Assembly: GCA_049791675.1 (NCBI GenBank)
Contig: JBARAD010000076.1
Location: 4,918 to 68,917 of the forward strand
Origin: Chryseosolibacter sp049791675
GTDB lineage: Bacteria > Bacteroidota > Bacteroidia > Cytophagales > Cyclobacteriaceae
DNA length: 64,000 bases
Direction of reading: 5' to 3'
Within the stretch, counting starts at the first letter, position 1; every line of letters starts with the position of its first letter. This document shows, in pieces, positions 35,223 through 45,300 of this stretch. Below the pieces are notes generated by a model. The model searched no databases, had not been told where the DNA came from, and was given only the letters and a program-made list of their open reading frames with translations. Both the position numbers and the translations under genes were made by a program.

Positions 35223-35669
35223 ATGGAACTACTTCCTATAGAAGCGGATGAAAGTAAAAACAGTGTTTTCCTGCAAAATGAGGATTGCAGGGAGGTTCTT
35301 CAAGTCTATCCCGGTTTTTATAGGCGTGTTGGTTTTTACCCTCCATGGATCGGATATTTTGCAAGGGCAGGAAATGACCTGGTGGGGTGTGGCGGCTTCA
35401 AGGGAAAACCCAGGGAAGGCAAAGTTGAAATTGCCTATGGTACTTTTAAAAACTACCAGGGTAAGGGAATCGGAACGGAGATATGCCGGCAACTCATATC
35501 ATTGTCACTGAAAGCAGATCCTCATGTCCGAATTACGGCCAGGACGTTACCGGAGGAAAATGCATCCACACGTATATTGAGAAGAAATGCCTTTGCGTTC
35601 CGGGGAATGGTTTGGGATGACGAGGATGGCGACGTTTGGGAATGGGAATTTACAGGGTGGCCGGTTTAA
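35223..35669 (+). CDS. GNAT-family N-acetyltransferase
   Basis: The 148-residue protein has the GNAT acetyl-CoA loop YGTFKNYQGKGIGTEICRQL (Q/RxxGxG/A type) at about residues 74-93. It also has the beta-strand pair GCGGFKGKPREGKVEIAYG and the later VRITARTLPEENASTRILRR, a RimJ-like feature. It transfers acetyl from acetyl-CoA to an amine; the substrate is unknown. It is cytoplasmic and a stand-alone gene, convergent with the dehydratase gene. Confidence 0.88.
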   Translation: MELLPIEADESKNSVFLQNEDCREVLQVYPGFYRRVGFYPPWIGYFARAGNDLVGCGGFKGKPREGKVEIAYGTFKNYQGKGIGTEICRQLISLSLKADPHVRITARTLPEENASTRILRRNAFAFRGMVWDDEDGDVWEWEFTGWPV

Positions 35670-35718
35670 TCAAATGTCATTCTTCACCTGCTCGATGGCC
35701 CGTGTTTGAAACCTGATC

Positions 35719-36669
35719 TCAGACTGTGCCAAACAATTTGGCTGCCCTCACGAGATCAACGTTCCCTCCGGAAAGGATAATGCCAACATTTTTGTTTCTG
35801 AACTGATCTTTCGTCTTCAACACCGCGGCAAAGGTCACGGCGGCGGAGGGTTCAACAATGATCTTTAAGCGCTCCCATATCAGGCGCATGGCCGATATGA
35901 TCTCTACGTCAGAGGCGGTAATGATCTTCTTAACAGTTTCCTGTATGATGGGAAAGGTTTTGGTTCCCAGGTTGGTCAGCAACCCGTCGGCAACAGTATC
36001 TGCTTGTGAAGATTCTATCATCCCGCTTTCCAATGAGCGGTATGCATCATCCGCACCTTCTGGCTCCGCGCCGATAACCATTGTCTGAGGCGAGAAATAT
36101 TTGGCGGATAAACCGGTTCCACTTAGCAAGCCGCCACCACCCACCGGTGCCACGACATAGTCCAGATAATTGATCTCCTCGAAAAATTCCTTCGCCGCAG
36201 TTGCCTGCCCTGCGATCACTTCGTAATTGTTAAAGGGATGAATGATGTAGGCGCCTTTTTCTTCGACAACCCTGGCCAGTGTCTCTTCGCGGGATTTCAG
36301 CGTAGGCTCACACTCGAAGATCACGCCTCCGTAGCCGAGAACACCCTGCTTTTTTATTTCGGGGGCTGTCCGGGGCATGACGATATATGCTTTTGTTCCC
36401 ATGATCTTTGCAGCCCGCGCCAGGGCCTGTGCGTGGTTTCCGCTGGAGTGGGTCGCCACGCCCCGCGCGCGCTGCTCACGTGACAGAGAAAGGACCGCAT
36501 TCATCGCGCCGCGTGCCTTGAAGGCGCCGACCTTCTGGAAATTTTCGCATTTAAAGAACAGCATACATCCGGCGATCTCATCAAGGCTCCCGGAAGTCAA
36601 CACCGGTGTCTGATGGATGAAGGGCCTGATCCGGTTGTGCGCTTCGATAATAGTCTGTTGCGTGATCAT
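35719..36669 (-). CDS. Threonine/serine dehydratase-type PLP enzyme
   Basis: The 316-residue fold-type II PLP protein carries the PLP Lys in VGAFKARGAMNAV, SSGNHAQALA and the glycine loop GGGGLLSGTGL. The end is ILSGGNVDLVRAAKLF. It lacks the C-terminal ACT-like regulatory domain of biosynthetic IlvA, so it resembles catabolic threonine dehydratase or serine racemase. It would convert Thr or Ser to a 2-oxo acid and ammonia, or racemise Ser; sequence alone does not decide. It follows polA by 29 bases on the same strand and may share its message. Confidence 0.9.
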   Translation of the reverse strand: MITQQTIIEAHNRIRPFIHQTPVLTSGSLDEIAGCMLFFKCENFQKVGAFKARGAMNAVLSLSREQRARGVATHSSGNHAQALARAAKIMGTKAYIVMPRTAPEIKKQGVLGYGGVIFECEPTLKSREETLARVVEEKGAYIIHPFNNYEVIAGQATAAKEFFEEINYLDYVVAPVGGGGLLSGTGLSAKYFSPQTMVIGAEPEGADDAYRSLESGMIESSQADTVADGLLTNLGTKTFPIIQETVKKIITASDVEIISAMRLIWERLKIIVEPSAAVTFAAVLKTKDQFRNKNVGIILSGGNVDLVRAAKLFGTV

Positions 36670-36698
36670 TTTTTTTGCCGCGAAGGCGCTGATTTATT

Positions 36699-39428
36699 TC
36701 AATGCGCGTCAAGCCAGTTCTCGCCGACGCCCACTTCCACTTCCATGGGGACTTCGAGCTGAACCGCACTGCACATCAGCCGCGCGATATTTTCTTTTAC
36801 AAGGTCCACTTCTTTTTTGTGAACATCAAACACCAGTTCGTCATGTACCTGCATGGTCATCCTGGTCTTCAGCTTTTCTTTCACCAGCCAGTGGTGGATG
36901 TTCACCATGGCTATTTTGATAATATCGGCTGCGGTTCCCTGAATGGGGGCGTTGATCGCGTTGCGTTCGGCAAAGCCACGGGTGCTGACATTGCGGGAGT
37001 TGATGTCACGCAAATACCGGCGGCGGCCCATCAGTGTTTCTACGAATTCTTTTTCGCGCGCTGTATTGATGGCGGTGTCCATGTACCGTTTAATGGCAGA
37101 GAATTCATGGAAGTATGCTTTTATGATGTCTACGGCCTCGCCTCGGGGAATGCGAAGATTTTGCGAAAGCCCGAATGCGGTGCTGCCATATAAAATTCCA
37201 AAATTGACTTCCTTAGCCTTGCGGCGCATGTCGGGCGTCACTTCCTCAAGAGCAACTTTGAATACCTTCGCCGCCGTGGTGGTGTGGATATCACGCTTTG
37301 AACGGAAGGCCTCGATCATGGTCTCGTCCTTGGCGAAAGAGGCTGCGATCCGCAGTTCGATCTGAGAGTAGTCGGCCGACATGAAAAGGTAATCGTCGCT
37401 TCGCGCGACGAAGGCCTTGCGGATAAGCCTTCCCTTCTCGGTGCGGATAGGAATGTTCTGCAGGTTCGGATTGTTCGAGCTTAGCCTTCCCGTTACAGCC
37501 CATGCCTGGCGGTAGTCTGTATGGATCCGCCCATCGTACTGGCTGATCATTTTCGGAAGCGCCTCCACGTAAGTAGAGCGCAGCTTATCGTATTCCCGGT
37601 AATCGAGGATCTTGCGCGCAATCTCATGTTCAGCTGCCAATCCCTGCAACACATCCTCGCCCGTAGCAAACTGGCCCGTCTTTGTTTTCTTCGGCTTTTC
37701 GATCAGCTTCATCTGGTCGAACAATATCTCTCCTAGCTGCTTGGGCGAACCGATATTGAACTCAACACCGCAAATGGCATAAATGTCTTTCTGGACACGT
37801 TCAATTTCAGCCCTGAGCTCATCCGACATTTTATTCAACGCCTTCACATCTACCTTAACGCCTTCATACTCCATGGCAGCAAGGACTTTTGCCAAAGGCA
37901 TCTCGATGTCCTGCATGAGTTTGGTGTGGGTGCGTGCCTCGAGATCTTTCTCAACAGGGTCCTTTAACTGCAGTATTTTATCCGCGCGTTCGCAAACCTG
38001 GTTCTTTTGTTTCGAGTCGGGATCTGCCAGCATTTCATAATCGAGGTACTGGGAACACAGCACCTGGAGGCTATGCGACGCTTCCGGCTCGATGAGATAG
38101 TGTGCAAGCATGAGGTCGAACAAGGGCCCGGATACCTCGACCTCATATTTTTTCAGAACAAGCATGGCGCTCTTCAGGTTGTGGCCCACCTTTGCAATTG
38201 CATCGTTCTCAAAAACAGGCTTGAACTCTTTTGCTATTTGTTCTGCACTTTCTGCGTTCGTAGCCGGGACGAAGTGCGCTTCATCCGCTTTAAATGAAAA
38301 AGCAAGTCCTTTCAACTGGTAGTTGAAATTCGCGGCATCATCGGTGATCGTTTCAACAGAGATGATCTTTTGTTGCAGTAATTTTTCCACCAGCGCACGG
38401 CGTAGCTCGGGCAGGTCCGCGAGAAAATATTTCACTTTTTCGGAATCAAAATTCTGCTTTTCAGCAGTTGCCGCAGCTGCAGGCGTTTTTCCGAACATCG
38501 ATAACTGTGCATCCGGTTTGATCGGGGGCGCCATCACTGTAGTACCGGTTTCTCCGAAAGCCCTTGACGCTATCCCTTTGAATTCAAGGTCATCAAAGAT
38601 CGGTTTGAGCACGTCGACGTTGGGCCCTGTATAGCGCAGGTCTTCTTCATCAAACGCAACCGGTACATCAGTGATGATCGTAGCAAGTTTTTTCGACAGG
38701 ATGGCCTGGTCACCGTATTTTTCAAAGAGTTCCTTTTGCTTTCCCTTCAATTCGTCTGCATGGGCCACAATATTTTCAACGGAGCCGTATTGCTTCAGCA
38801 ATGTGGCAGCTGTTTTGGGGCCAACGCCCGGGACACCAGGAATGTTATCAGAGGTGTCGCCCTGCATGCCCAACATATCGGTGACCTGCTGCACATTTTC
38901 AATGTCCCATTTCTCGCATACTTCCTTCACGCCAAGAACATCCACGGCATTTCCCATGTAGGCAGGTTTGTACAGGAAAACGCATTCATTAACGAGTTGT
39001 CCGAAATCTTTGTCCGGCGTCATCATGAAGACTTCGAATCCCTGCTTGCAGGCCTGACCAGCCAGGGTGCCGATGATATCGTCAGCTTCATAACCATCCA
39101 TTTCAATAATCGGGATGTTAAAACCTCGGATGATCTCCTTACATTTGGGGATACCATAGCGAATGTCCTCCGGTGTTTCCTGGCGGGTTGCTTTATACTC
39201 AGTATAAATTTCATCCCTGAATGTCTTAGCCGTTGTGTCGAAAGCAACACCGATATGCGTGGGTTTTTGTTTCTGGATCACTTCCAGAAGTGTATTTGTA
39301 AATCCGAACGGAACTGAAGTATTGAGACCTTTTGAATTGATTCTGGGAGTTTTTGTGAACGCAAAATGCGCCCGGTAAATAAGCGCGTATGCATCCAGCA
39401 GAAAGAGTTTTTTCGATGGTTTGTCCAT
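36699..39428 (-). CDS. polA: DNA polymerase I
   Basis: The 909 residues start at MDKPSKKLFLLDAYALIYRA; an open upstream extension to 39533 is not conserved. An N-terminal 5' nuclease spans about 1-300 (DGYEADDIIGTLAG, GVPGVGPKTAATLLKQYG). A 3'-5' exonuclease fold (about 330-520) contains ISVETI, apparently without the usual DxE, and GHNLKSAMLVLKK. The family A polymerase domain has LMSADYSQIELRIAA, RRKAKEVNFGILYG (O helix) and MQVHDELVFDV. It removes primers and fills gaps in replication and repair. Whether proofreading is functional is uncertain because the first acidic pair seems replaced. It is divergent from the acyl-CoA ligase gene. Confidence 0.95.
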   Translation of the reverse strand: MDKPSKKLFLLDAYALIYRAHFAFTKTPRINSKGLNTSVPFGFTNTLLEVIQKQKPTHIGVAFDTTAKTFRDEIYTEYKATRQETPEDIRYGIPKCKEIIRGFNIPIIEMDGYEADDIIGTLAGQACKQGFEVFMMTPDKDFGQLVNECVFLYKPAYMGNAVDVLGVKEVCEKWDIENVQQVTDMLGMQGDTSDNIPGVPGVGPKTAATLLKQYGSVENIVAHADELKGKQKELFEKYGDQAILSKKLATIITDVPVAFDEEDLRYTGPNVDVLKPIFDDLEFKGIASRAFGETGTTVMAPPIKPDAQLSMFGKTPAAAATAEKQNFDSEKVKYFLADLPELRRALVEKLLQQKIISVETITDDAANFNYQLKGLAFSFKADEAHFVPATNAESAEQIAKEFKPVFENDAIAKVGHNLKSAMLVLKKYEVEVSGPLFDLMLAHYLIEPEASHSLQVLCSQYLDYEMLADPDSKQKNQVCERADKILQLKDPVEKDLEARTHTKLMQDIEMPLAKVLAAMEYEGVKVDVKALNKMSDELRAEIERVQKDIYAICGVEFNIGSPKQLGEILFDQMKLIEKPKKTKTGQFATGEDVLQGLAAEHEIARKILDYREYDKLRSTYVEALPKMISQYDGRIHTDYRQAWAVTGRLSSNNPNLQNIPIRTEKGRLIRKAFVARSDDYLFMSADYSQIELRIAASFAKDETMIEAFRSKRDIHTTTAAKVFKVALEEVTPDMRRKAKEVNFGILYGSTAFGLSQNLRIPRGEAVDIIKAYFHEFSAIKRYMDTAINTAREKEFVETLMGRRRYLRDINSRNVSTRGFAERNAINAPIQGTAADIIKIAMVNIHHWLVKEKLKTRMTMQVHDELVFDVHKKEVDLVKENIARLMCSAVQLEVPMEVEVGVGENWLDAH

Positions 39429-39499
39429 GTGCGAAAGTAGGATGTTCTCATTAAAGAATTCAGAAATCCAGGCAAATAAAAAATTTATTAGATTAAGGT

Positions 39500-41146
39500 A
39501 TGAACCAGTCGCAGGAAACACCGCTAACCGCATTTTATGAGTGGGAAGAACAGACTCCGCAACGGGAATTTCTACGACAACCGCTGTCGGGTGTCTGGAA
39601 AGCCTGGACGTATCGGGAGGCCGGCCGTGAGATCCGGCAGATCGCGACAGCCCTGCGGTCGTTGAATCTTCCGTCGGAATCCAAGATCGCCATCCTGTCT
39701 AAAAATTGCGCCCACTGGATCATGGCTGACCTGGCCATCATGATGGCGGGATATGTAAGCGTACCCATCTACCCCACGCTTTCCGCTTCCGGCGTAGAAG
39801 AGATCCTGAAGCACAGCGAAGCAAAGTTGATTTTCTTAGGAAAGCTCGACGATTATGAGAAACAGCGGAGTGCCATTGATCCGCATCTGCACAAAATCAG
39901 TTTTCCATTCTATGGTCCGGCTGACGGTCTCAGCTGGAGTGATCTTCTGCAGATACATGCACCGTTGGAAGGAAATCACGCGCCTGATCCCGATGGGATT
40001 GCGAGTATCATGTATTCCTCTGGTACAACCGGAACGCCCAAAGGTGTTATGCTGTCCTACGCTGCATTTGGTTATGTGGGAATGCAGGTGAAGAAATACC
40101 TTCGACTCAATGAACCCCAACGATTTTTTTCTTATCTGCCGCTCAGCCACATCGCAGAGAGGGCTTTGATGGAAATGGTAGCCTTGTCTTCGGGGAGCAC
40201 GATCTCCTTTACTGAATCGATCGGGAAATTTCAGGAGGACCTGCTGCATGAACAGCCCTCAATTTTCGGGGGAGTGCCTAGGATATTCTCAAAGTTTCAG
40301 GAGGGGATCCTGAAAAAGATGCCGCAGAAAAAACTGGACACACTGCTTTCCCTGCCTGTGGTGAATATTTTCCTGAAGCGCATGATCATCAGGAAGCTTG
40401 GACTGGCGAAGGCCTCTGTCATTGTTTGCGGAGCAGCCCCCACGCCGGTGAGCTTGCTGGAGTGGTTCAACCGTCTCGGAATTGAAATTCGGGAGACTTA
40501 CGGGATGACGGAGAACACGGCTTACTCACATTCCAATTTCCGGCTGATCAAGAATGGTACAGTAGGCCAGGCGTGGCCTGAAGTCGATGTCAAATGCGAT
40601 CACAATGGTGAAATTCTCATCCGCCATGAGGCCCTGATGAAAGGCTATTTTAAGGATCCTGTTACAACGGCCGCCGTGATGACTGACGACGGGTTTCTTC
40701 GCACCGGAGATCAGGGACACATTGACGCACAGGGTTTTCTGACCATTACCGGCCGTGTGAAAGACCAGTTCAAAACCGACAAAGCGAAGTTCGTCGCGCC
40801 GGCGCCCATTGAACTGAAATTGTCAGCCAATACGAACATCGATCAGGTTTGCGTGGTAGGCACCGGCCTGCCTCAGCCCATAGCCCTCGTTACTTTATCG
40901 GCGGAGGGGCGTGGAAAATCGCAGCAGCTGCTCGCTGCGGAACTAGAGCACACGATTCAGCATGCCAACAGGTCCCTGGAGAAATACGAACACATCCAGG
41001 TGGCCATCATCCTGCAGGAGTCATGGAGTATAGAGAACGGTTTGATGACACCGTCCCTTAAAATAAAAAGGAACGCTGTTGAAAAACGCTATCAGGCCAG
41101 ATACATTGAGTGGGTAAAACGTGAGGGAACGGTTATTTGGGAATAG
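39500..41146 (+). CDS. AMP-dependent long-chain acyl-CoA synthetase
   Basis: The 548-residue adenylate-forming enzyme has the P-loop IMYSSGTTGTPKGVML, FSYLPLSHIAERALME and ETYGMTENTAYSHSNF. TGDQGHIDAQGFLTITGRVK is followed by DQFKTDKAKFVAPAPIE with the hinge/catalytic Lys. These fit long-chain fatty-acid-CoA ligases of the FadD15/FAA type (SHIAER motif). It activates fatty acids with ATP and CoA, probably at the inner face of the membrane. It is divergent from polA (71 bases between starts) and convergent with the DinB gene. Confidence 0.93.
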   Translation: MNQSQETPLTAFYEWEEQTPQREFLRQPLSGVWKAWTYREAGREIRQIATALRSLNLPSESKIAILSKNCAHWIMADLAIMMAGYVSVPIYPTLSASGVEEILKHSEAKLIFLGKLDDYEKQRSAIDPHLHKISFPFYGPADGLSWSDLLQIHAPLEGNHAPDPDGIASIMYSSGTTGTPKGVMLSYAAFGYVGMQVKKYLRLNEPQRFFSYLPLSHIAERALMEMVALSSGSTISFTESIGKFQEDLLHEQPSIFGGVPRIFSKFQEGILKKMPQKKLDTLLSLPVVNIFLKRMIIRKLGLAKASVIVCGAAPTPVSLLEWFNRLGIEIRETYGMTENTAYSHSNFRLIKNGTVGQAWPEVDVKCDHNGEILIRHEALMKGYFKDPVTTAAVMTDDGFLRTGDQGHIDAQGFLTITGRVKDQFKTDKAKFVAPAPIELKLSANTNIDQVCVVGTGLPQPIALVTLSAEGRGKSQQLLAAELEHTIQHANRSLEKYEHIQVAIILQESWSIENGLMTPSLKIKRNAVEKRYQARYIEWVKREGTVIWE

Positions 41147-41162
41147 TGCATTGACTAGTCGA

Positions 41163-41633
41163 CTACGCTTTCAATTGGCCCGTAATAACTCTGTCGTACG
41201 TGATGAAATCTGTGTTAACGGGTTCCAGGCCTTTCTGGCGAAGGAGCATGGCGATCTGCGCACGATGGTAGGAGGAATGGTTGACGAGGTGGATCATCAC
41301 CATCTCGACATTGTTGGTGTACGGATCGCCGGTGTAGTTTTTATACGTCATTTCACGATTGAAATCATCGGTACTTTCCACAAATTCGAGCCACTGTCTG
41401 GCGGCTTTGTCCGCCATGGCCACCAATTCATCCAGCTGATAATCGCCCCACAATTTCACCTCCGGCGCCGGCCAACCTTTGATACGGTGTAGCCATAAAA
41501 ACTGCGCAGCGACAATATGGCCCATGAGCGTAAGGATCTTTTCATCTTTAACCTGCTGCCCGATAAGCGCATCCGTCACGCGTTTATTAGCCCAGGCGTT
41601 ATATTGATATAGTTTCAGAAAGTATTTCTTCAT
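41163..41633 (-). CDS. DinB-family protein
   Basis: The 156-residue four-helix-bundle protein starts at MKKYFLKLYQYNAWANKRV; the longer open frame up to 41858 has no family resemblance. The three metal-binding His are likely in LMGHIVAAQFLWLHR and LVNHSSYHRAQIAMLL. DinB-like proteins are putative metal-dependent thiol transferases or hydrolases, some linked to bacillithiol. The role here is unknown. It is convergent with the acyl-CoA ligase gene, 16 bases apart. Confidence 0.88.
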   Translation of the reverse strand: MKKYFLKLYQYNAWANKRVTDALIGQQVKDEKILTLMGHIVAAQFLWLHRIKGWPAPEVKLWGDYQLDELVAMADKAARQWLEFVESTDDFNREMTYKNYTGDPYTNNVEMVMIHLVNHSSYHRAQIAMLLRQKGLEPVNTDFITYDRVITGQLKA

Positions 41634-42355
41634 ATACGCGGCAAGGTAGCATTGAAAATGGTTTTTGGAAAACCACGCAGAATTTTTCGAAACCGCCCGA
41701 AGGTATAAAGCGCTGCCAGGGTCAAGGTCAGTGAGACGGTGTCCAACGTTTCTTGTCACGGCCATCACCATTGCTCGGTGACCACGCCTGGCTGCCAGAA
41801 GAATTTTGCGCTTATCCACGTTTAGAGGTTCCCGGAAACAAAAAATAGCCGCCTTCAAGAATTCGGTTGCAATCGATTGGTTGTTTCACCTTACCAACCT
41901 GTCGGCATTTTGCACAGCCATTGCGTTGTGCAAGGAAAAGATTGTGACTTCTCCGTTCCTGTAAAACCCCTAGGAACAACTGAAGTTCTTTATGAGTTTG
42001 CCAAGGGCGCCGACAAAGCGGTGCGGATTAAGCGGAAGGGAACGGATCGCATTCTTGCATGGTGTAAAATATAAAGTGCTTTCAGCACTTTCGGAGGAAC
42101 GGTGTGCAGCATAATTCCTTGATGACTTTGCCCGACTTTACGACTGCCTGAACGGAGTGCTGTGCTACCGCAGACACTGTTCGCTGGAAAAGTAATTCCT
42201 GGCCTTGCAGGATCTTAATATTCAATTAACGCCACTGCCTATGATGTGAATTTACAAACTCGATCGACCTGCATACATGCAGTAATTTTTCCGCCATCAC
42301 AAAAGAGACAAAAATTCTTTTCGAAAGACCTACAAAATCCAACTAACCTTCAATC
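41634..42355. other. 720-base intergenic region upstream of susC
   Basis: No convincing gene is seen. An open frame at 41877-42074 (65 codons) has no recognisable features. Short structures are an AAAGTGC/GCACTTT hairpin at about 42073-42090 and a perfect inverted repeat CTGCATACATGCAG at 42269-42282, 73 bases before the susC ATG, followed by TAATTTTT. The latter could be an operator or a small terminator. The region is the likely control region for the SusCD cluster. Confidence 0.5.
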
Positions 42356-45300
42356 ATGAAAAAACTACTACGGCAACAATGCTGTCGGGGAGCATTTACT
42401 TTTTTAAAAATCTTAGGCATGCAGACCGCCCTCGCAATCCTCATCACGTCGTTGAGTTATGCGCATGGACTCAACGATCCGAAACCAGCCCGAAATTCGG
42501 AAGTGTCTGAAAGCAAGAAGTCGATCTTATCGGTTACAGGAACCGTAACGGATGAAAATTCACTGCCCGTTCCAGGTGTTAACGTAATCGAAAAAGGGAC
42601 GACCAATGGCACGACAACGGACGTCGATGGGAAATTCTCCATCAATGTGCAGGACGAAAGCAGTGTGCTCGTCTTTTCCTTTATCGGATACCTTCCCCAG
42701 GAGGAGGCGGTGAATGGAAGAACGGTGGTCGATGTTTCGTTGAAAGAAGAGATGAAGCAGCTCGATGAAGTAGTGGTCATCGGTTACGGCACCGCCAGGA
42801 AAGGGGATCTCACCGGATCGGTAGCCAGCGTGAGTGTCGACAACTTCAAAACCCAGCCCATGATTCAGGTAACGGACATGCTGGCCGGCACAGTTGCGGG
42901 CTTTAATGCGAATCAGGGAACGTCAGCCGCCGGAGGAGCTTCGATGGAAATAAGAGGACCAAAATCACTCTCCGCCGGAACAGAACCACTCATCGTATTG
43001 GATGGCGCCATATTTACCGGTAGTCTCAGGGAAATCAACCCGAATGATATTCAGTCGATCGATATTCTTAAAGATGCCAGTTCCGCTGCGGTTTTTGGCT
43101 CCAAGGCAGCGTCGGGTGTTATCCTTATCACGACCAAGAAAGGAAAGACGGGTAAACCCACTATCAATTTTTCATCGAAACTCGGGGTAACGGAAAACAG
43201 CAACGAGAGAAGAGGATTGAATCCCAGTGAATATATCCGCTTCAGACAGGATTACTTCAGGCAGATGTTTCCGACTATCGACTATAATTTTTATACCCAC
43301 CCGGATGAAATTCCAGGTGATATGACCATTGACCAGTGGCGCGCATTAAGCAATTCCCCCGTGGCGGACAACACGCTGGAGTGGATGGGCCGACTGCGCC
43401 TCTTTCCTGAAGAACAGGCAAATTACCTGGCGGGGAAGACGATGGACATGTACGATGAGGTGTTCAGAAAAGGTGTCCTGCAGGAATACGGTGTGAGTAT
43501 TGCGGGAGGAACAGACGACGTTAGTTATTACTGGTCTCTCGGATACAATGACAATGAAGGTATCAGGGTCGGCGATCAGTTCGCCAGCATACGGTCAAGG
43601 CTGAATGTGGATTTTCAGATCACGGAATGGCTCAATGTTGGCTTGAATACGCAATTCTCTGACCGCGATGAGAGCACGGTGCCTGCCAGTATGAACTTTT
43701 ATGTCAATAGTCCCTACGGTGAAATGTGGGATGCGAACGGCAACCTGAAGCGATACCCCCATGGACACTCAGACAATCCGCTGCTGGATTACCACCGGAG
43801 GTCGGTGATGGACAAAACAAACAGTCTTTTCACCAATATGTTTGCGAATGTAAAGCTTCCATACGGTTTTGATTTCAGAGTGTCGTTCCAGCCACGCTAT
43901 CAGACACGAAAGTACCTCGCATTTACGACCATCAGTGAAAAGCTCGGCGCAATACCCAATGAGGTACCTTCAGGAGAAAGACGTGAATCATCTTCGATGC
44001 GTTACATGGTTGATAATCTCCTGACATGGAAAAAAGAGTTTGGTGACCACCGTTTCGATGTGACACTTCTGGCCAACATCGAAAAGAATCAATTCTGGGC
44101 TACCTCCATGACGAACAAAAACTTCTTACCCAACCAGAACCTTGGATATCACGGTTTGCAGTTCGGCGATTCTCCAGGTATTCTGAATGCCGATTCTGTA
44201 AGCACGGGTGACGCTTTGATGGCCCGGGTAAATTACACGCTGATGGACAAATACCTGTTAACAGCTTCTGTCAGAAGAGATGGCTACTCTGCATTTGGAA
44301 CACAAAATCCCCGGGCAACATTTCCGGCCTTTGCGCTGGCCTGGGTAGTCTCCGATGAGAGTTTCTTCAAAGTCAACGCGATCAACAGGATGAAACTCAG
44401 ATTCTCCTGGGGTGTGAATGGCAACAGGGATATCGGAATGTATGATGCACTTGCGAACACCGGATCAAGCTTATGGTTCGACGGCACCAATACACGCGTC
44501 GGTGTTTACAACACGACCCTTGCAAATCCTGCCCTGAGATGGGAGAAGACAGCGTCGTTTAATTTTGGTTTGGATCTCGTCCTGCTGCAAAACCGCATCG
44601 ACATCACGGCGGATGTGTATGATATGACAACGACAGACCTGTTGATGAATCGCATTCTTCCCCGGGTGACTGGTTTTTCAAATATCACCACAAACCTGGG
44701 TGAACTTGGCAACCGCGGATTTGAGATGACACTGAACACAAAAAATGTCATGACTCCCAAGATCAGCTGGAGCTCGAACGTCGTATTCTCCCTTAACAGG
44801 AATAAGATTAAACGATTGTTCGGAGATATGGGGACCTATACGTTGTTGGGTAAACAATATTATGGCGAAGTCCCAGATTATTCCAACCTATGGTTCCCGG
44901 GCCAACCCATTGATGTTGTATGGGATTATGATGTCACAGGAATATGGCAGACCGGCGAGTCGGAATCCGCCACTTATGGTCTGCAACCCGGAGATTTTAA
45001 AGCAGTGGATGTTAACGGCGACGGTAAGTATGTCAATCTTGACGACAAACAGTTTATCGGTTACGATGCCCCCCGGTATCGCATTGGCCTGAGGAACGAT
45101 GTCACGTTCCTGAAGAACTTTACGGCTTCAGTTTTTGTCCGTGCTGACCTGGGTCATATCGGTTCTTATAGAGATGCATTGAATTCGGGCTACGAATCAA
45201 ACGACCGATGGAACAGGAATGTGGGCCCGGTACCTTACTGGACAGCCGACAGACCTGGTAACGAATATGCGAGACTCAACCCGATCGTGTCAGCTTTCGG

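Noticed and set aside
36702..37193. 163-codon plus-strand frame opposite polA
   Set aside because: It is antisense to the conserved polymerase domain and has no recognisable features.
39429..39533. N-terminal 35-residue extension of polA
   Set aside because: It overlaps the divergent acyl-CoA ligase start and has no similarity to polymerase N-termini; ATG 39428 is the family start.
41877..42074. 65-codon plus-strand frame in the gap before susC
   Set aside because: No signal, membrane span, domain or ribosome-binding site; it could be a gene remnant but cannot be supported.
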